Assembly (NCBI GenBank): GCA_031378805.1
Contig: JANNEO010000128.1
Span: 1-32,657 of the forward strand
Direction: 5' to 3'
Source of the DNA: JADCCX01 sp031378805
GTDB lineage: Bacteria > Pseudomonadota > Alphaproteobacteria > Rhizobiales > Beijerinckiaceae
DNA: 32,657 bases
Part shown: piece after piece, positions 32,526 to 32,657 of the stretch
Layout: each line of letters opens with the position of its first letter
Numbering within the stretch: the stretch's first letter is position 1
Notes under the pieces: model-generated
What the model was told of the DNA's origin: nothing
Databases searched by the model: none
The model's input: only the letters and a program-made list of their open reading frames with translations
Translations under genes and position numbers: made by a program

Positions 32526-32657
32526 TCACACGATCAGGAAGTCGCCCGCGCCCAAGGTGGTGATGCCCGTCAGCGTCACCATGGCCACCGCCGCCCCGGC
32601 GCCCGAGCCGTCCGCATCGAAGAACAGCATCGAACTGCCGGTCGAGAAGATGAAGCG
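32526..32657 (-). CDS. Second RTX-type secreted protein, C-terminal end only
   Basis: The last 43 codons of a minus-strand gene enter from the right edge: RFIFSTGSSMLFFDADGS, VAMVTLTGITTL and the end GAGDFLIV. The same layout, in about 28 of 43 positions, ends the giant RTX protein (RFIFSTNDSTLYYDADGS ... SSSDLLFI). It is therefore a type I-secreted protein of the same group, and the shared tail is probably the export signal. Nothing can be said of its main body. Confidence 0.85.
   Translation of the reverse strand, partial: RFIFSTGSSMLFFDADGSGAGAAVAMVTLTGITTLGAGDFLIV

Overview
The window reads as part of a secondary replicon or large accessory region of a GC-rich alphaproteobacterium. The strongest clue is a repA-repB pair of the repABC plasmid type (9038-10390 and 7920-9041, minus strand). 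It comes with three copies of the 16-bp palindrome GTTNNNNGCNNNNAAC, the parS consensus of that family. Next to it lie a tyrosine recombinase and decayed DUF1403 and scpB-like genes, neighbours often seen on alphaproteobacterial plasmids. No repC-type initiator is visible. I cannot fix the genus; Sphingomonadales, Rhodobacterales and Rhizobiales all remain possible.

Layout. (1) 1-2949: an AT-rich, uninterrupted minus-strand frame of 983 codons that runs off the left edge; I do not recognise it. (2) 3218-4123: an AraC regulator with a GyrI-like ligand domain. (3) 4467-6507: decayed DNA, holding an unidentified 3' gene fragment, an IS3-family remnant, and DUF1403 and scpB-like remnants. (4) 6632-10390: recombinase, parS cluster, repB and repA. 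(5) about 10820-16113: polysaccharide genes, namely an epimerase remnant, a GT4 glycosyltransferase, rfbB-rfbD-rfbA, and a wrecked rfbC. (6) 16167-22451: a giant RTX (calcium-binding nonapeptide repeat) protein. (7) 22872-27269: a co-directional run of a MotA/TolQ-like channel protein, a MotB/TolR-like partner, cysD and a cysN-cysC fusion. (8) 27346-28515: a DUF2793 protein with tail-fibre-like repeats and its own promoter. (9) 28526-32288, minus strand: wzm, wzt and two sulfotransferases. (10) 32526 to the right edge: the C-terminus of a second RTX protein whose end closely resembles that of the first.

How the genes fit together (inference). CysD and CysNC make PAPS, the sulfate donor. The two sulfotransferases would use it, and Wzm/Wzt would export a glycan whose Wzt-recognised end may be sulfated. 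The rfb genes supply dTDP-rhamnose precursors, but the broken rfbC means the last sugar needs an epimerase encoded elsewhere. RTX proteins and the DUF2793 protein look like surface products. The set recalls the rhamnose-operon biofilm plasmids of roseobacters, with sulfation and an ion-driven channel pair added. The least explained parts are the channel pair in front of cysD, the 983-codon left-edge protein, and the repC-less repAB module.

Decay is concentrated in regions 3 and 5, where at least six genes carry frameshifts, stops or truncations, while the 6.3-kb RTX gene is intact. Base composition also changes sharply: 1-2949 and 28526 to about 30715 are AT-rich against their surroundings, and the second boundary falls inside wzt.
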